From: Deltaproteobacteria bacterium
GTDB lineage: Bacteria > Desulfobacterota > Dissulfuribacteria > Dissulfuribacterales > QOAL01
Length of the DNA stretch: 55,818 bases
Direction of reading: 5' to 3'
Assembly (NCBI GenBank): GCA_026991135.1
Contig: JALXCD010000095.1
Location: 1-55,818, forward strand
Every line of letters begins with the position of its first letter. The first letter of the stretch is position 1. Below the pieces are notes generated by a model that worked only from the letters and a program-made list of their open reading frames with translations, did not search any database and had not been told where the DNA came from. Of the stretch, positions 28,345 to 37,471 are shown one piece after another. Made by a program: the position numbers and the translations under genes.

Positions 28345-28848
28345 ATGAGTAACTATTTTGTAGAACAAGATTTGACCCTTTGCATAGGCTGCCTGGCATG
28401 TGAAGCAGCCTGTAAGGATAAAAACTCCGTTCCTGAAGGGGCCTTTTACTGCAAAATGATCCCCGTTGGCCCCAGAATGATCGGGAACATACCGGTGGTC
28501 CAGCACGTCTATATGGCCTGTTTTCACTGCGAAAGGCCCTGGTGCGTGGATGCCTGCCCGACCGGGGCCATGCAAAGGCGCCCAGAAGACGGAATAGTCT
28601 TTGTTGAGGAAGACCTTTGTGTCGGCTGCAAGGCCTGCATGAAGGCATGTCCCTGGGGAGTTCCTCAGTGGAACGCGGACACAGGAAAGGTAGGCAAGTG
28701 CGACCTTTGCAAGGACCGCGTTGACCAAGGACTTTCTCCGGCCTGTGTCACCAAATGCACAACCGGGGCCCTCAAGTTCGTGACTCCCGGGGAAGCATCT
28801 CTAAAACGGCGCAAGGAGTTTGCAGAAGAAATGGTCAAGGGGGCATAG
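28345..28848 (+). CDS. Four-cluster ferredoxin-type electron transfer subunit (PsrB/HybA-like)
   Basis: The 167-residue product has four groups of four cysteines: CIGCLACEAAC, CFHCERPWCVDAC, CVGCKACMKAC and CDLC...CVTKC. One extra Cys lies at about residue 36. This is the pattern of DMSO-reductase beta subunits carrying four [4Fe-4S] clusters. No signal peptide is present, which matches the cytoplasmic catalytic subunit upstream. The start is ATG 28345, preceded by GGGAGGA. nuoA begins 9 bases after its stop, so it probably belongs to one transcript with complex I and could pass electrons into it. Confidence 0.9.
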   Translation: MSNYFVEQDLTLCIGCLACEAACKDKNSVPEGAFYCKMIPVGPRMIGNIPVVQHVYMACFHCERPWCVDACPTGAMQRRPEDGIVFVEEDLCVGCKACMKACPWGVPQWNADTGKVGKCDLCKDRVDQGLSPACVTKCTTGALKFVTPGEASLKRRKEFAEEMVKGA

Positions 28849-28856
28849 GAAGCATC

Positions 28857-29234
28857 ATGAGGCCAGGAACCTACATCCCCACAGACTATTTACCCGTGCT
28901 AATAATGCTGATTTTTGCCACTGGCTTTGGGGCTGTGACCCTGTGGATCGGGCGATTCTTCAGGCTTTCAAGGCCCTATAGGGAAAAACTTGTTGCTTAT
29001 GAATCCGGCAACCCCCCAACCAAGGCCCCCAGGTTCAGGTTTTCAATCAAGTTCTATCTCATAGCCATATTGTTCGTGGTCTTTGATGTTGAGGCCATAT
29101 TTCTCTATCCGTGGGCCTTGGTCTATGACAGGATAGGACTTTTTGCCGTCATCGAGATGTTTCTTTTCATTTTCCTGTTGCTGGTTGGTTACCTTTATGC
29201 ATGGAGAAAGGAGGCCCTGGAGTGGGAAGACTAA
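28857..29234 (+). CDS. nuoA: NADH-quinone oxidoreductase subunit A
   Basis: The 125-residue membrane subunit has three transmembrane helices, the conserved YESGNPP segment and FVVFDVEAIFLYPWA between helices. These are diagnostic of NuoA. The start is ATG 28857, preceded by AGGAAG. Longer in-frame extensions upstream would overlap the ferredoxin gene. Its end overlaps the GTG start of nuoB by 13 bases. Confidence 0.95.
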   Translation: MRPGTYIPTDYLPVLIMLIFATGFGAVTLWIGRFFRLSRPYREKLVAYESGNPPTKAPRFRFSIKFYLIAILFVVFDVEAIFLYPWALVYDRIGLFAVIEMFLFIFLLLVGYLYAWRKEALEWED

Positions 29235-29743
29235 CTACTTCTGACCTTGTAAAGGTCGGCCCCGGGCTCAAGGTAATTCCTGGGGCAAATACGCTGCTGG
29301 TCAGTCTTAACAGGATTGTAAACTGGTCAAGGGCAGGCTCTATCTGGCCTGTAACCTTTGGCCTTGCCTGATGTGCCATAGAGATGATGGCTGCTGGAAG
29401 CAGCCACCACGACCTAGACCGTTTCGGAATAATCTTCAGGGCCAGTCCGAGACAGGCAGATGCCATGATAGTTGCCGGAACGGTCACTCAGAAAATGGCC
29501 CCTGTTGTAAGGCGGGTCTATGATCAGATGCCTGAGCCAAGATATGTGATAGCAATGGGCAGTTGCGCATGTTCTGGCGGGGTGTTCAGGACCTATCATA
29601 CAGTTCAGGGGGCCGATGACTTTATCCCTGTGGATATCTATGTGCCGGGTTGCCCGCCAAGGCCAGAGGCGCTTCTTGAAGGGTTTATCCGGCTTCAGGA
29701 AAAGATAAACAAGGAGGAGTTGCGGTGGAGCCGTTGGAGATAG
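29222..29743 (+). CDS. nuoB: NADH-quinone oxidoreductase subunit B with in-frame TGA at a cluster N2 cysteine (candidate selenoprotein)
   Basis: The reading frame from GTG 29222 (SD AAAGGAGG, 7 bases before it, in the end of nuoA) encodes 173 residues collinear with NuoB. The order is [10 protein letters not shown], then TGA (29369-29371, residue 50), then [19 protein letters not shown], later MGSCACSGG (C115) and YVPGCPP (C144). NuoB normally has two adjacent Cys after FGLA; these and two later Cys bind the terminal [4Fe-4S] cluster N2. The TGA replaces exactly the first of the pair. Upstream and downstream parts are both well conserved in the same frame, and nuoC follows normally. A hairpin suited to selenocysteine insertion starts 16 bases after the TGA. 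Readings: selenocysteine, sequencing error (TGC/TGT to TGA) or a recent nonsense mutation. Automatic annotation would truncate it to 29384-29743. Confidence 0.85.
29369..29406 (+). promoter_or_regulatory. Candidate bacterial SECIS element (TGA plus hairpin)
   Basis: After TGA (29369-29371) a perfect stem forms from 29388-29395 and 29399-29406: TGGCTGCT pairs with AGCAGCCA around the loop GGA. If the closing T-A pair opens, the loop is TGGAA. The loop starts 24 bases after the TGA, inside the 16-37 base range reported for bacterial SECIS elements, and has a G among its first two positions. The hairpin overlaps Ala-Ala-Gly-Ser-Ser codons of NuoB. SelB recognition cannot be shown from sequence alone. 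Confidence 0.55.
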
Positions 29744-30315
29744 CAGAGCTTTTAAAACAAAGGTTTCCAGGTCAGGTTATTGAAATAAAAGAATTTCGAG
29801 ATCAGGTGGGAGTCCTGCTGAAAAAGGGTCAGATACTGGATATTTGCAGATGGCTGCATGATGATTCAAGGCTCCAGTTCAATCACCTGGCTGATCTTTG
29901 TGGCGTGGATTACCTGGGGAAAAGGGACTGCCGATTTGAGGTAGTCTATAACCTCTATTCCATCCCCTTGAGACATTGGATTCGCCTTAGGGCCCAGGTT
30001 CCAGAAGAAGACTGCAAGATTGATTCGGTCACCTCCATCTGGATGGGTGCAAACTGGCATGAAAGGGAGTGCTACGACCTTTTTGGTATAGAGTTTATTG
30101 GCCATCCAGACCTTAAAAGGATATTGCTGCCCGAAGGCTGGGAAGGCCATCCCCTTAGAAAGGACTATCCGCTGGATGGAGGTGGAAAGAACTGGTCAGG
30201 GTACGAAGAAATTCGTAACAAGACCAAAGACCTTAGACAGTATGATTTTTACGGGAATTATCCTGACCCAACCAAGGTAAACGAGTTGAAAGATGTTGAA
30301 GGAAAAGATGGATAG
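29725..30315 (+). CDS. nuoC: NADH-quinone oxidoreductase subunit C
   Basis: The 196-residue hydrophilic subunit has the family signature [27 protein letters not shown] (split here into its [13 protein letters not shown] and HPDLKRI parts) and HPLRKDYPL. It is a stand-alone NuoC and not a NuoCD fusion. The GTG at 29725 is preceded by AAGGAGGAG and lies inside the end of nuoB. It overlaps nuoD by 8 bases. Confidence 0.95.
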   Translation: MEPLEIAELLKQRFPGQVIEIKEFRDQVGVLLKKGQILDICRWLHDDSRLQFNHLADLCGVDYLGKRDCRFEVVYNLYSIPLRHWIRLRAQVPEEDCKIDSVTSIWMGANWHERECYDLFGIEFIGHPDLKRILLPEGWEGHPLRKDYPLDGGGKNWSGYEEIRNKTKDLRQYDFYGNYPDPTKVNELKDVEGKDG

Positions 30316-31507
30316 TAACGAGAGTGCTGCCAGGGCCTTTGAGCCCTACGAAATCCAGATGGGTCCACAGCACCCTGCAACCCACGGAGTGCTCAAGCTG
30401 GACCTCGAACTTGATGGAGAGACCGTGATCGGTTGCAAGCCCACGGTTGGTTTTTTGCACAGGGGAGTGGAAAAGCTTTCTGAAAACCTGACCTATGCCC
30501 AGACACTGCCCCTGACCGACAGGCTCGACTACATCGCTTCCATGGCCAACAATGTAGTTTACAGCAATGCCGTTGAAACGCTTCTCGGGATAGAAGTGCC
30601 TGAGCGGGCAAAATTCATTCGCACCATGGTCATGGAAATGGCAAGGATCACAGGACATCTCCTGTGGCTTGCAACACACGCACTGGACATCGGCGCCATG
30701 ACTGTTTTCCTCTATTGCTTCAGGGAAAGGGAACAGCTTCTGGACCTTTTTGAAGAGGTATGCGGGGCACGTCTTACCACGTCATATACCTGCATCGGAG
30801 GGGTGCGCCAGGATGTTACGGGCCACTTTCTGGAAACCCTCCATAAATTTACGGAAGAGTTTCCATCAAGGGTCAGGGAGTATGAAACCCTGATTGACCA
30901 GAATCGAATATGGCTTAAAAGGACCCAGGGGGTTGGGATTGTATCTGCGGAGGATGCTGTAAGCCTTGGACTTACAGGTCCGTCTTTAAGGGCATCTGGA
31001 GTTGATTATGACGTAAGAAAACACCTTCCCTTTGATGCCTATTCGGAAGTGGAATTTGAGGTCCCAATAGGGAAACGGGGCGATGTTTATGACAGATACC
31101 GGTGCAGGATGGAGGAACTGCTCCAGTCAAACGGCATAATCAGGCAGTGCATTGAGAAACTTCCTCCTGGACCCATAAAGGCCGACGACGCACCAGATCT
31201 GGTTATGCCCCTTAGCAAAAAATGTGTTTTGGCAGACGCAACCTTGACAAGCGGAGTCATAAAATTGGTCGAAGACCGTAAACACTATATGGAAGGGGAT
31301 GTCTATGTCTCCGGGGAATGTCCAAAGGGAGAACTGGGCTTTTATTTTGTGAGTGACGGGAAGGGAAGGCCCTACAGGATGCATATCAGATCGCCCTCCT
31401 ATATCCATATCGGGGCCTTGCCTTTTCTTTGTAAGGGTCAGATGGTGGCAGACGTTATTGCCATCATAGGAAGCCTAGACGTGGTTCTCGGAGAATGTGA
31501 CAGGTAA
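30308..31507 (+). CDS. nuoD: NADH-quinone oxidoreductase subunit D
   Basis: The 399-residue product is the 49-kDa subunit homologue that lines the quinone site together with NuoB. It shows [11 protein letters not shown], the [13 protein letters not shown] segment, RITGHLLW and [17 protein letters not shown]. The start is ATG 30308, preceded by AAGG; a TTG at 30293 lies in nuoC. The quinone-site His is present in the PQHPATHG loop. Its partner NuoB carries the TGA codon. Confidence 0.96.
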   Translation: MDSNESAARAFEPYEIQMGPQHPATHGVLKLDLELDGETVIGCKPTVGFLHRGVEKLSENLTYAQTLPLTDRLDYIASMANNVVYSNAVETLLGIEVPERAKFIRTMVMEMARITGHLLWLATHALDIGAMTVFLYCFREREQLLDLFEEVCGARLTTSYTCIGGVRQDVTGHFLETLHKFTEEFPSRVREYETLIDQNRIWLKRTQGVGIVSAEDAVSLGLTGPSLRASGVDYDVRKHLPFDAYSEVEFEVPIGKRGDVYDRYRCRMEELLQSNGIIRQCIEKLPPGPIKADDAPDLVMPLSKKCVLADATLTSGVIKLVEDRKHYMEGDVYVSGECPKGELGFYFVSDGKGRPYRMHIRSPSYIHIGALPFLCKGQMVADVIAIIGSLDVVLGECDR

Positions 31508-31520
31508 TGGTGAGGGATAG

Positions 31521-32489
31521 ATGGAAATTTTGTGGATAATTCTGAAAATTGTAATTGTCTTTGCCGTATTGATGGTCCATGTGATGTATGCGACCTATTT
31601 TGAACGAAAGGTCATAGGTCACATGCAGGTCAGGATGGGACCGATGCGCGTGGGGCCCCACGGTATCCTTCAGCCCATTGCTGATGGTCTTAAGCTCTTT
31701 TTCAAGGAGGATGTCGTCCCTGAACAGGTGGACAAAAGGGTCTTTTATATAGCCCCGCTGATTTGCCTGATATCGGCCCTCAGTGCAGTTGCAGTTGTCC
31801 CTTTCTTTAAGGGTTTTGCAATAGCCAACATCAATATTGGCCTTTTGTATATCTTTGCCATGAGTTCTCTTGCCGCCTACGGAGTAGTCCTTGCAGGCTG
31901 GTCATCCAATTCGAAGTATCCGTTCCTTGGGGGGCTCAGGGCCTCTGCACAGGTAATCAGCTACGAGATAGCCATGGGGCTAAGTCTTGTGGGAGTAATG
32001 ATGATGGCAGGCTCCCTGAACCTAACAGATATAGTCATGGCACAGTCCAGGAGCCCCTTCAAAATCTATCTAATCCCGCAATTCATCGGCTTTTTTGTCT
32101 TTTTGATCGCCATGTTTGCAGAGACCAACAGGACACCCTTTGACCTTCCAGAGGCAGAGCCTGAGCTTGTGGCTGGCTACTGCACCGAATATAGCGGAAT
32201 GAGATTTGCGCTATTTTTCATGGCCGAATACATCGGCATGATAGTGATGTCCTGTGTGGGGGTGGTCTGTTTTCTTGGAGGCTGGAATGGCCCATTTGAT
32301 GTCCCAGGCATTCCCTTTTTCTGGTTTATACTCAAGGTCTATCTTTTCATCTTTCTCTATTACTGGGTAAGGGCCACTCTTCCCAGATACAGATACGATC
32401 AACTCATGGCCCTTGGCTGGAAGGTTCTTATTCCACTGGCCCTTTTCAACATTTTGCTTACAGGCACCATGAAATCCATTTTGGGGTAA
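31521..32489 (+). CDS. nuoH: NADH-quinone oxidoreductase subunit H
   Basis: The 322-residue membrane subunit has about eight transmembrane helices. Conserved segments are YFERKVIGHMQVRMGP, QPIADGLKLFFKED, the AETNRTPFDLPEAEPELVAG loop region (FDLPEAE) and YWVRATLPRYRYDQLM. It links the quinone site to the proton-pumping arm. The ATG at 31521 is preceded by GAGGG. Confidence 0.96.
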   Translation: MEILWIILKIVIVFAVLMVHVMYATYFERKVIGHMQVRMGPMRVGPHGILQPIADGLKLFFKEDVVPEQVDKRVFYIAPLICLISALSAVAVVPFFKGFAIANINIGLLYIFAMSSLAAYGVVLAGWSSNSKYPFLGGLRASAQVISYEIAMGLSLVGVMMMAGSLNLTDIVMAQSRSPFKIYLIPQFIGFFVFLIAMFAETNRTPFDLPEAEPELVAGYCTEYSGMRFALFFMAEYIGMIVMSCVGVVCFLGGWNGPFDVPGIPFFWFILKVYLFIFLYYWVRATLPRYRYDQLMALGWKVLIPLALFNILLTGTMKSILG

Positions 32490-32501
32490 AAGGCAGGGAT
32501 T

Positions 32502-33152
32502 ATGGAAATACGTTACAAGACAAAAAAAGGATTACTGGAAAACATTCTTTTGCTCGAGATATTAAAGGGTCTGGGTCTTACCCTAAAAAGGCTTTTTTCA
32601 AGGTCTGTTACTATCCAGTATCCAAATGAGCGAAAGCCGCTTTTCCCGGGGTTTAGGGGAAAACATGCCCTCATAAGGGACCCTGTAACAGGCGATGCAA
32701 AGTGTGTTGCCTGCATGAGATGTGCATCAGTATGTCCAGCAAGGTGTATAACCATACGATTTGAAAGGGATGAAGAGACAAATGCAAGAAGGCTTACCAA
32801 GTACGAGATAGATTCATTGCGGTGCATTTTTTGCGGGTATTGTGAAGAGGTCTGCCCAGTAAATGCCCTGGTCCTGACAGAAGAATATGAATACTCGGGC
32901 TACACCAGGACTCCGTTTCTTTTTGACAAAGAAGGGCTTCTCAGGAACTGGGACGAATTTTTGGAGAAAAACCGTCTGGATGAAAAAAGATATCTCAATC
33001 CCTTTATGCGCCCTAGAGGGATTTCCGTTAAAGAGCTTCCTTCAGGAAAGAGGATTGATGTTCCAAAAGAGTGGACTCTTGAAGGCCAGGTGATCTGGAG
33101 AAACGGAAAGGCTGAAAGCGTTTCTGCCAGGGAGATATCCAGGGAGGAATAA
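32502..33152 (+). CDS. nuoI: NADH-quinone oxidoreductase subunit I
   Basis: The 216-residue product carries two [4Fe-4S] motifs, CVACMRCASVCPARC and CIFCGYCEEVCPVNA, for clusters N6a and N6b. These pass electrons to N2 in NuoB. The N-terminal helix GLGLTLKRLF attaches it to the membrane arm, and an extended C-terminal tail follows. nuoJ starts immediately after its stop. Confidence 0.95.
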   Translation: MEIRYKTKKGLLENILLLEILKGLGLTLKRLFSRSVTIQYPNERKPLFPGFRGKHALIRDPVTGDAKCVACMRCASVCPARCITIRFERDEETNARRLTKYEIDSLRCIFCGYCEEVCPVNALVLTEEYEYSGYTRTPFLFDKEGLLRNWDEFLEKNRLDEKRYLNPFMRPRGISVKELPSGKRIDVPKEWTLEGQVIWRNGKAESVSAREISREE

Positions 33153-33674
33153 ATGGTCTATCTTTTATTTTTTTACTTTTCCATTGTGGTTATAGGCCTT
33201 GCCTATAAGGTAATTTCGGCAAAAAACCCGGTTCATGGCGTGCTTACCATGCTTGCCCTCTTTTTCCACATGGCAGGCTTCTATCTTCTTTTAAATGCCG
33301 AGTTTTTGGCCGCCGTCCAGGTAATTGTCTATTGCGGTGCCATACTGGTTCTCTATCTCTTCGTGCTCTTTCTGGTTGACATAAAGAGCGAGGTTAAAAC
33401 AGGTCCTTTTATAAAAAATGGCGCAAAACTCGCCATACTTAGCTCCATTCTGTTGCTTTTGACCTTTCTAAGGGGTGTCAAGAACTTCAGCCTTGGCCCC
33501 CACGGCCATTTTACAATTGAAAGGGTGCAGGAAATTACCCATACCAAGGCCATTGGGCAGGAGGTCTTCACCACCTACATACTGCCCTTTGAGATTGCGG
33601 GCCTGATACTTCTTGTGGCTGTTATTGGGGGTCTTGCCCTGGCCAAAAGGGAAGCTGAAGGAAAGGAGGGCTGA
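33153..33674 (+). CDS. nuoJ: NADH-quinone oxidoreductase subunit J
   Basis: The 173-residue membrane protein has five predicted helices, including the NuoJ signature AVQVIVYCGAILVLYLFV around helix 3. The helix pattern and its location between nuoI and nuoK settle the assignment. Confidence 0.94.
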   Translation: MVYLLFFYFSIVVIGLAYKVISAKNPVHGVLTMLALFFHMAGFYLLLNAEFLAAVQVIVYCGAILVLYLFVLFLVDIKSEVKTGPFIKNGAKLAILSSILLLLTFLRGVKNFSLGPHGHFTIERVQEITHTKAIGQEVFTTYILPFEIAGLILLVAVIGGLALAKREAEGKEG

Positions 33675-33677
33675 AAA

Positions 33678-33980
33678 ATGGTGCATCTAAGCTGGTACAT
33701 GACGGTTTCTGCCATCCTTTTTTCCATGGGCGTCTTTGGTTTTTTGACAAGGCGAAACCTCATAATGATGCTTCTTTGCATTGAGCTCATGCTAAATGCC
33801 ATAAATCTCAATCTCGTGGCCATTAGCCACTACATGGAAGATATGAGGGGACAGGTCCTTGTATTTTTCATTATTGCCGTCGCAGCAGCAGAGGCAGCTA
33901 TAGGCCTTGGTCTTATAGTTACCCTTTTCCGAAACGTAAAAAGCGTTTACACAGAAGACCTCACTACCCTGAAAGGATAG
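33678..33980 (+). CDS. nuoK: NADH-quinone oxidoreductase subunit K
   Basis: The 100-residue subunit has three transmembrane helices, with the two conserved membrane glutamates visible in MLLCIELMLNAIN and AAAEAAIGL. It starts at the ATG 33678, preceded by AAAGGAGGG inside the end of nuoJ. Confidence 0.96.
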   Translation: MVHLSWYMTVSAILFSMGVFGFLTRRNLIMMLLCIELMLNAINLNLVAISHYMEDMRGQVLVFFIIAVAAAEAAIGLGLIVTLFRNVKSVYTEDLTTLKG

Positions 33981-33984
33981 AGCC

Positions 33985-35904
33985 ATGAGTATCCCTGTTT
34001 TCATTCTCTTGATACCTTTCCTTCCCCTGGTATCCTTCGTATTTACAATCCTTTTTGGTAAAAGGTTCGGAGAAAAGGCTCACTGGCCTCCAATAATAGC
34101 GGTTTTTGCCTCCCTTTTTTGTGCACTTATTGCCTTTAACAAGGTGCTTCACGGGTTTCATCTAAACGAGGACCTTTACGTATGGTTTTCGTCTGGGCAC
34201 TTCAAGGCATCTGTAGGGTTTTTAGTGGACGAGCTAACCGCTGTTATGCTCATAGTTGTTACAAGTGTCAGTGCCCTGGTTCATGTGTATTCTGTGGGCT
34301 ACATGCACGGAGATACAGGTTACTACAGGTTTTTTTCCTATCTGAGCCTTTTCACCTTCTCCATGCTCATGCTGGTACTTGGCAACAATTTTTTACAACT
34401 GTATTTCGGCTGGGAGGCCGTGGGCCTTTCTTCATACCTTTTGATTGGTTTCTGGTTTGAGAAAAAGTCCGCCTCTGATGCGGGCAAGAAAGCATTTATC
34501 GTTAACAGGTTCGGGGATTTTGGATTTGGCCTTGGGATTTTCGTGGTTTTCCTGACCTTTGGATCCGTCCATTATGCCGATGTCTTTTCCCAGGTGAGTC
34601 AGGCAGTTGGAAAGGGCTTTGATTTCTTAGGGTTTCGTGTTGACGTTATAACCCTGATGGCAGTACTTCTTTTTTGCGGTGCTGTTGGAAAATCTGCCCA
34701 GATCCCGCTTCACGTCTGGCTTCCTGATGCAATGGAGGGCCCCACTCCTGTCAGTGCCCTTATACACGCGGCAACCATGGTCACTGCCGGTGTCTTTCTG
34801 GTTGCAAGGTGTCACCCAATTTACGATTTGTCACCCTTTGCCCTAAATTTGATAACCATAATAGGGGCTCTTACATGCCTTTTTGCCGCAACAATAGCCC
34901 TTGTCCAGGTGGATATAAAAAGGGTTATTGCATACTCCACAATCAGCCAGCTTGCCTACATGTTCATCGGTTGCGGCGTAAAGGCATATGGAGCAGGGAT
35001 TTTTCACCTCTTTACCCATGCCTATTTTAAGGCCCTCCTATTTTTGGGGGCTGGAAGCGTGATACATGCCATGAGTGACGAGCAGGATATTAGAAAGATG
35101 GGAGGGCTTAAAAGCTATCTTCCCATTACCTATTTCACCTTCCTCCTGGCATCCCTGTCAATCTCTGGGATTCCTGGCTTTGCCGGCTTTTTCAGCAAGG
35201 ATGAAATCCTTGCCATGGCCTTTGCTTCACCGGTTGGCGCAGGAAAAGTTGCCTGGTTTATAGGAACTGTTGTGGCAGGAATGACCGCCTTTTATTCATT
35301 CAGGCTCTTTTTTCTCACCTTTCATGGTGAATTCAGGGGGACAGATGAGCAAAGGCGCAAGCTTCATGAATCTCCCTTTTCAATGGCAATACCCCTGTCC
35401 CTCCTGGCCATTGGCTCTGTGGTTGCCGGCTGGGTAGGAGTGCCAGAGGTCCTTGGAGGTGAAAATGGCTGGGCCGAGTTTATCGGAAGGTGCCTTGGTC
35501 ATCCACATGCCCACCTTTCTCATTCAGTTGAGTGGACCTTGATGATCATATCGGTTGCCGCTGGCGTAACCGGGATTTACCTGGCCTATCTCATGTACCT
35601 GAAGAGGCCAGAACTGCCTGTTTCCCTTTATGAAAAATTTCCGCGTGTCTATGAATGGCTATTTAACAAATACTATGTGGATGAATTTTATGGCTGGCTG
35701 ATAGTCCAGCCCACCATAAGATGCGGCCGCTATGTCTTGAGAGGCTTTACAGACGGAAAGATAATCGAGGGCATTGTAAACGGTATCCCAAGGTTGATTG
35801 GAAAGTGCAGCAGCGGTCTTTCCGGGTTTCAGACCGGAAGGGTCCAGCAATATGCGGGAGTTATGGCCATTGGCGCATTTATTTTGCTTCTTTTTTTCAT
35901 GTAA
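33985..35904 (+). CDS. nuoL: NADH-quinone oxidoreductase subunit L
   Basis: This is the largest antiporter-like subunit, with 639 residues. It has the proton-pathway motifs FGWEAVGLSSYLLIGFW, AQIPLHVWLPDAMEGPTPV (key Lys/His sites) and HAYFKALLFLGAGSVIH. The C-terminus contains the lateral helix segment after about residue 530. The start ATG lies 4 bases after the nuoK stop. The protein seems complete. Confidence 0.96.
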   Translation: MSIPVFILLIPFLPLVSFVFTILFGKRFGEKAHWPPIIAVFASLFCALIAFNKVLHGFHLNEDLYVWFSSGHFKASVGFLVDELTAVMLIVVTSVSALVHVYSVGYMHGDTGYYRFFSYLSLFTFSMLMLVLGNNFLQLYFGWEAVGLSSYLLIGFWFEKKSASDAGKKAFIVNRFGDFGFGLGIFVVFLTFGSVHYADVFSQVSQAVGKGFDFLGFRVDVITLMAVLLFCGAVGKSAQIPLHVWLPDAMEGPTPVSALIHAATMVTAGVFLVARCHPIYDLSPFALNLITIIGALTCLFAATIALVQVDIKRVIAYSTISQLAYMFIGCGVKAYGAGIFHLFTHAYFKALLFLGAGSVIHAMSDEQDIRKMGGLKSYLPITYFTFLLASLSISGIPGFAGFFSKDEILAMAFASPVGAGKVAWFIGTVVAGMTAFYSFRLFFLTFHGEFRGTDEQRRKLHESPFSMAIPLSLLAIGSVVAGWVGVPEVLGGENGWAEFIGRCLGHPHAHLSHSVEWTLMIISVAAGVTGIYLAYLMYLKRPELPVSLYEKFPRVYEWLFNKYYVDEFYGWLIVQPTIRCGRYVLRGFTDGKIIEGIVNGIPRLIGKCSSGLSGFQTGRVQQYAGVMAIGAFILLLFFM

Positions 35905-35928
35905 TTAAGAGGGGAGGAATTGTTTCAA

Positions 35929-37464
35929 ATGGAATATGGATTTCCAATACTTAGTTCCCTGATTTTTCTGCCAATTATTGGCGCAATAGGCATCCTGTTC
36001 ATACCCAGGAAGGAAGAGCTGGAGGTAAAAAGGTTTGCCCTACTGGTTGCAGTGCTGGAATTTTTCCTTTCCCTTCCACTCTGGTTTGGATTTGACAAGG
36101 CAACCCACTTGATGCAGTTCGTGGAAAAGAGGGAATGGATTTCCTCTTGGAATGTCCAATATTACCTGGGAATCGATGGAATAAGCGTTCTTTTTATTCT
36201 TCTTTCCACCCTTATCACCATCTTGTGCATCCTGGTTTCCTGGACTGCAATCACAGATAAAATAAAGGAGTTTTTTGCAGCCCTCCTCTTCTTGGAAGGG
36301 GTGATGATAGGGGTTTTTTGCGCCCTTGACTTTTTCCTCTTTTACATATTCTGGGAGGCCATGCTGATCCCCATGTACCTGATTATTGGCGTATGGGGCG
36401 GCCCTGGAAGGCTTTACGCCACAATAAAATTCTTTCTCTATACACTTATTGGAAGTCTTTTGATGCTGGTAGGGATAATAATGCTCTATCTCAAGGGCGG
36501 GCACACCTTTGATATTTTGAAACTGGCATCAAACAATTATGACTTTAAATTCCAGATGATTCTTTTCTGGACCTTTTTTGCCGCCTTTGCAGTCAAGGTT
36601 CCCATGTGGCCGGTCCACACCTGGCTTCCGGATGCACACACAGAGGCTCCGGCAGCAGGCTCGGTCATTCTTGCCGGCATTTTGATCAAGATGGGGGCAT
36701 ACGGATTCTTGCGGTTTTCCATGCCAATTTGCCCGCAGGCAACCCAGGCAATGATGGTCCCAATGCTTGTCCTTTCAGTCATTGCCATAATCTACGGGGC
36801 TGTAATCTGCCTGGGCCAGGATGATATGAAAAGGCTCATTGCCTATAGCTCTGTAAGCCACATGGGCTTTGTCACCCTAGGCATCTTTGCCCTAAATTAC
36901 CAGGGCCTTGAAGGCGCAATTCTCCAGATGATAAATCACGGGGTGGTTACGGGGGCATTATTTCTTTCCGTGGGTATCATATATGAACAAACCCATACCA
37001 GGGAGATCTCAGATTACGGCGGACTTGCAACCGTAACCCCGATATTTGCCGGCTTTTTCCTGGTCTTTACCCTGGCATCAATAGGCTTTCCAAGCCTCAA
37101 CGGGTTTGTTGGTGAATTTCTGATACTCCTGGGCGGTTTTGCGGCAAAGACATGGGCAGGTTTTTTGGGAGCCACAGGAATAATAATTGGAGCAGGATAC
37201 ATGTTATGGCTCTATCAAAGGGTATTTTTCATGAAGGTGAATGAAAAGGTGGCAGGTGTGCGTGATATAAATTTACGGGAGATCATTACCCTTCTTCCAA
37301 TGCTCATCTTGATCTTCTGGATAGGTATATTTCCAAATAACTTTTTAAGCTACATGCATGTGTCTGTTACCCACCTGCTGGATCAGGTAAATCAAAATTC
37401 CGGCCTTGTGCAGACAGGCCCCCAGGCATTTTTGGAAACTGCTATAAGGCTCATAGGAGGTTAG
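35929..37464 (+). CDS. nuoM: NADH-quinone oxidoreductase subunit M
   Basis: The 511-residue antiporter-like subunit shows FYIFWEAMLIPMYLIIGVWG, VKVPMWPVHTWLPDAHTEAP (in two parts) and YSSVSHMGFVTLGIFAL. ATG 35929 (MEYGFPIL) fits the family N-terminus. A TTG at 35920 is closer to the GGGGAGG and adds only three residues. The length is normal. Confidence 0.96.
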   Translation: MEYGFPILSSLIFLPIIGAIGILFIPRKEELEVKRFALLVAVLEFFLSLPLWFGFDKATHLMQFVEKREWISSWNVQYYLGIDGISVLFILLSTLITILCILVSWTAITDKIKEFFAALLFLEGVMIGVFCALDFFLFYIFWEAMLIPMYLIIGVWGGPGRLYATIKFFLYTLIGSLLMLVGIIMLYLKGGHTFDILKLASNNYDFKFQMILFWTFFAAFAVKVPMWPVHTWLPDAHTEAPAAGSVILAGILIKMGAYGFLRFSMPICPQATQAMMVPMLVLSVIAIIYGAVICLGQDDMKRLIAYSSVSHMGFVTLGIFALNYQGLEGAILQMINHGVVTGALFLSVGIIYEQTHTREISDYGGLATVTPIFAGFFLVFTLASIGFPSLNGFVGEFLILLGGFAAKTWAGFLGATGIIIGAGYMLWLYQRVFFMKVNEKVAGVRDINLREIITLLPMLILIFWIGIFPNNFLSYMHVSVTHLLDQVNQNSGLVQTGPQAFLETAIRLIGG

Positions 37465-37471
37465 AACCAAG

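Noticed and set aside
26246-28848. Classical periplasmic polysulfide or thiosulfate reductase
   Set aside because: Neither protein has a signal peptide, there is no membrane anchor gene, and the next genes are nuoA-N, so a standard Psr/Phs complex is not supported.
29384-29743. A short NuoB starting at an internal ATG after the TGA
   Set aside because: It would lack the first 54 residues and the cluster cysteines, and has no ribosome binding site. The upstream part is conserved in the same frame with a good start.
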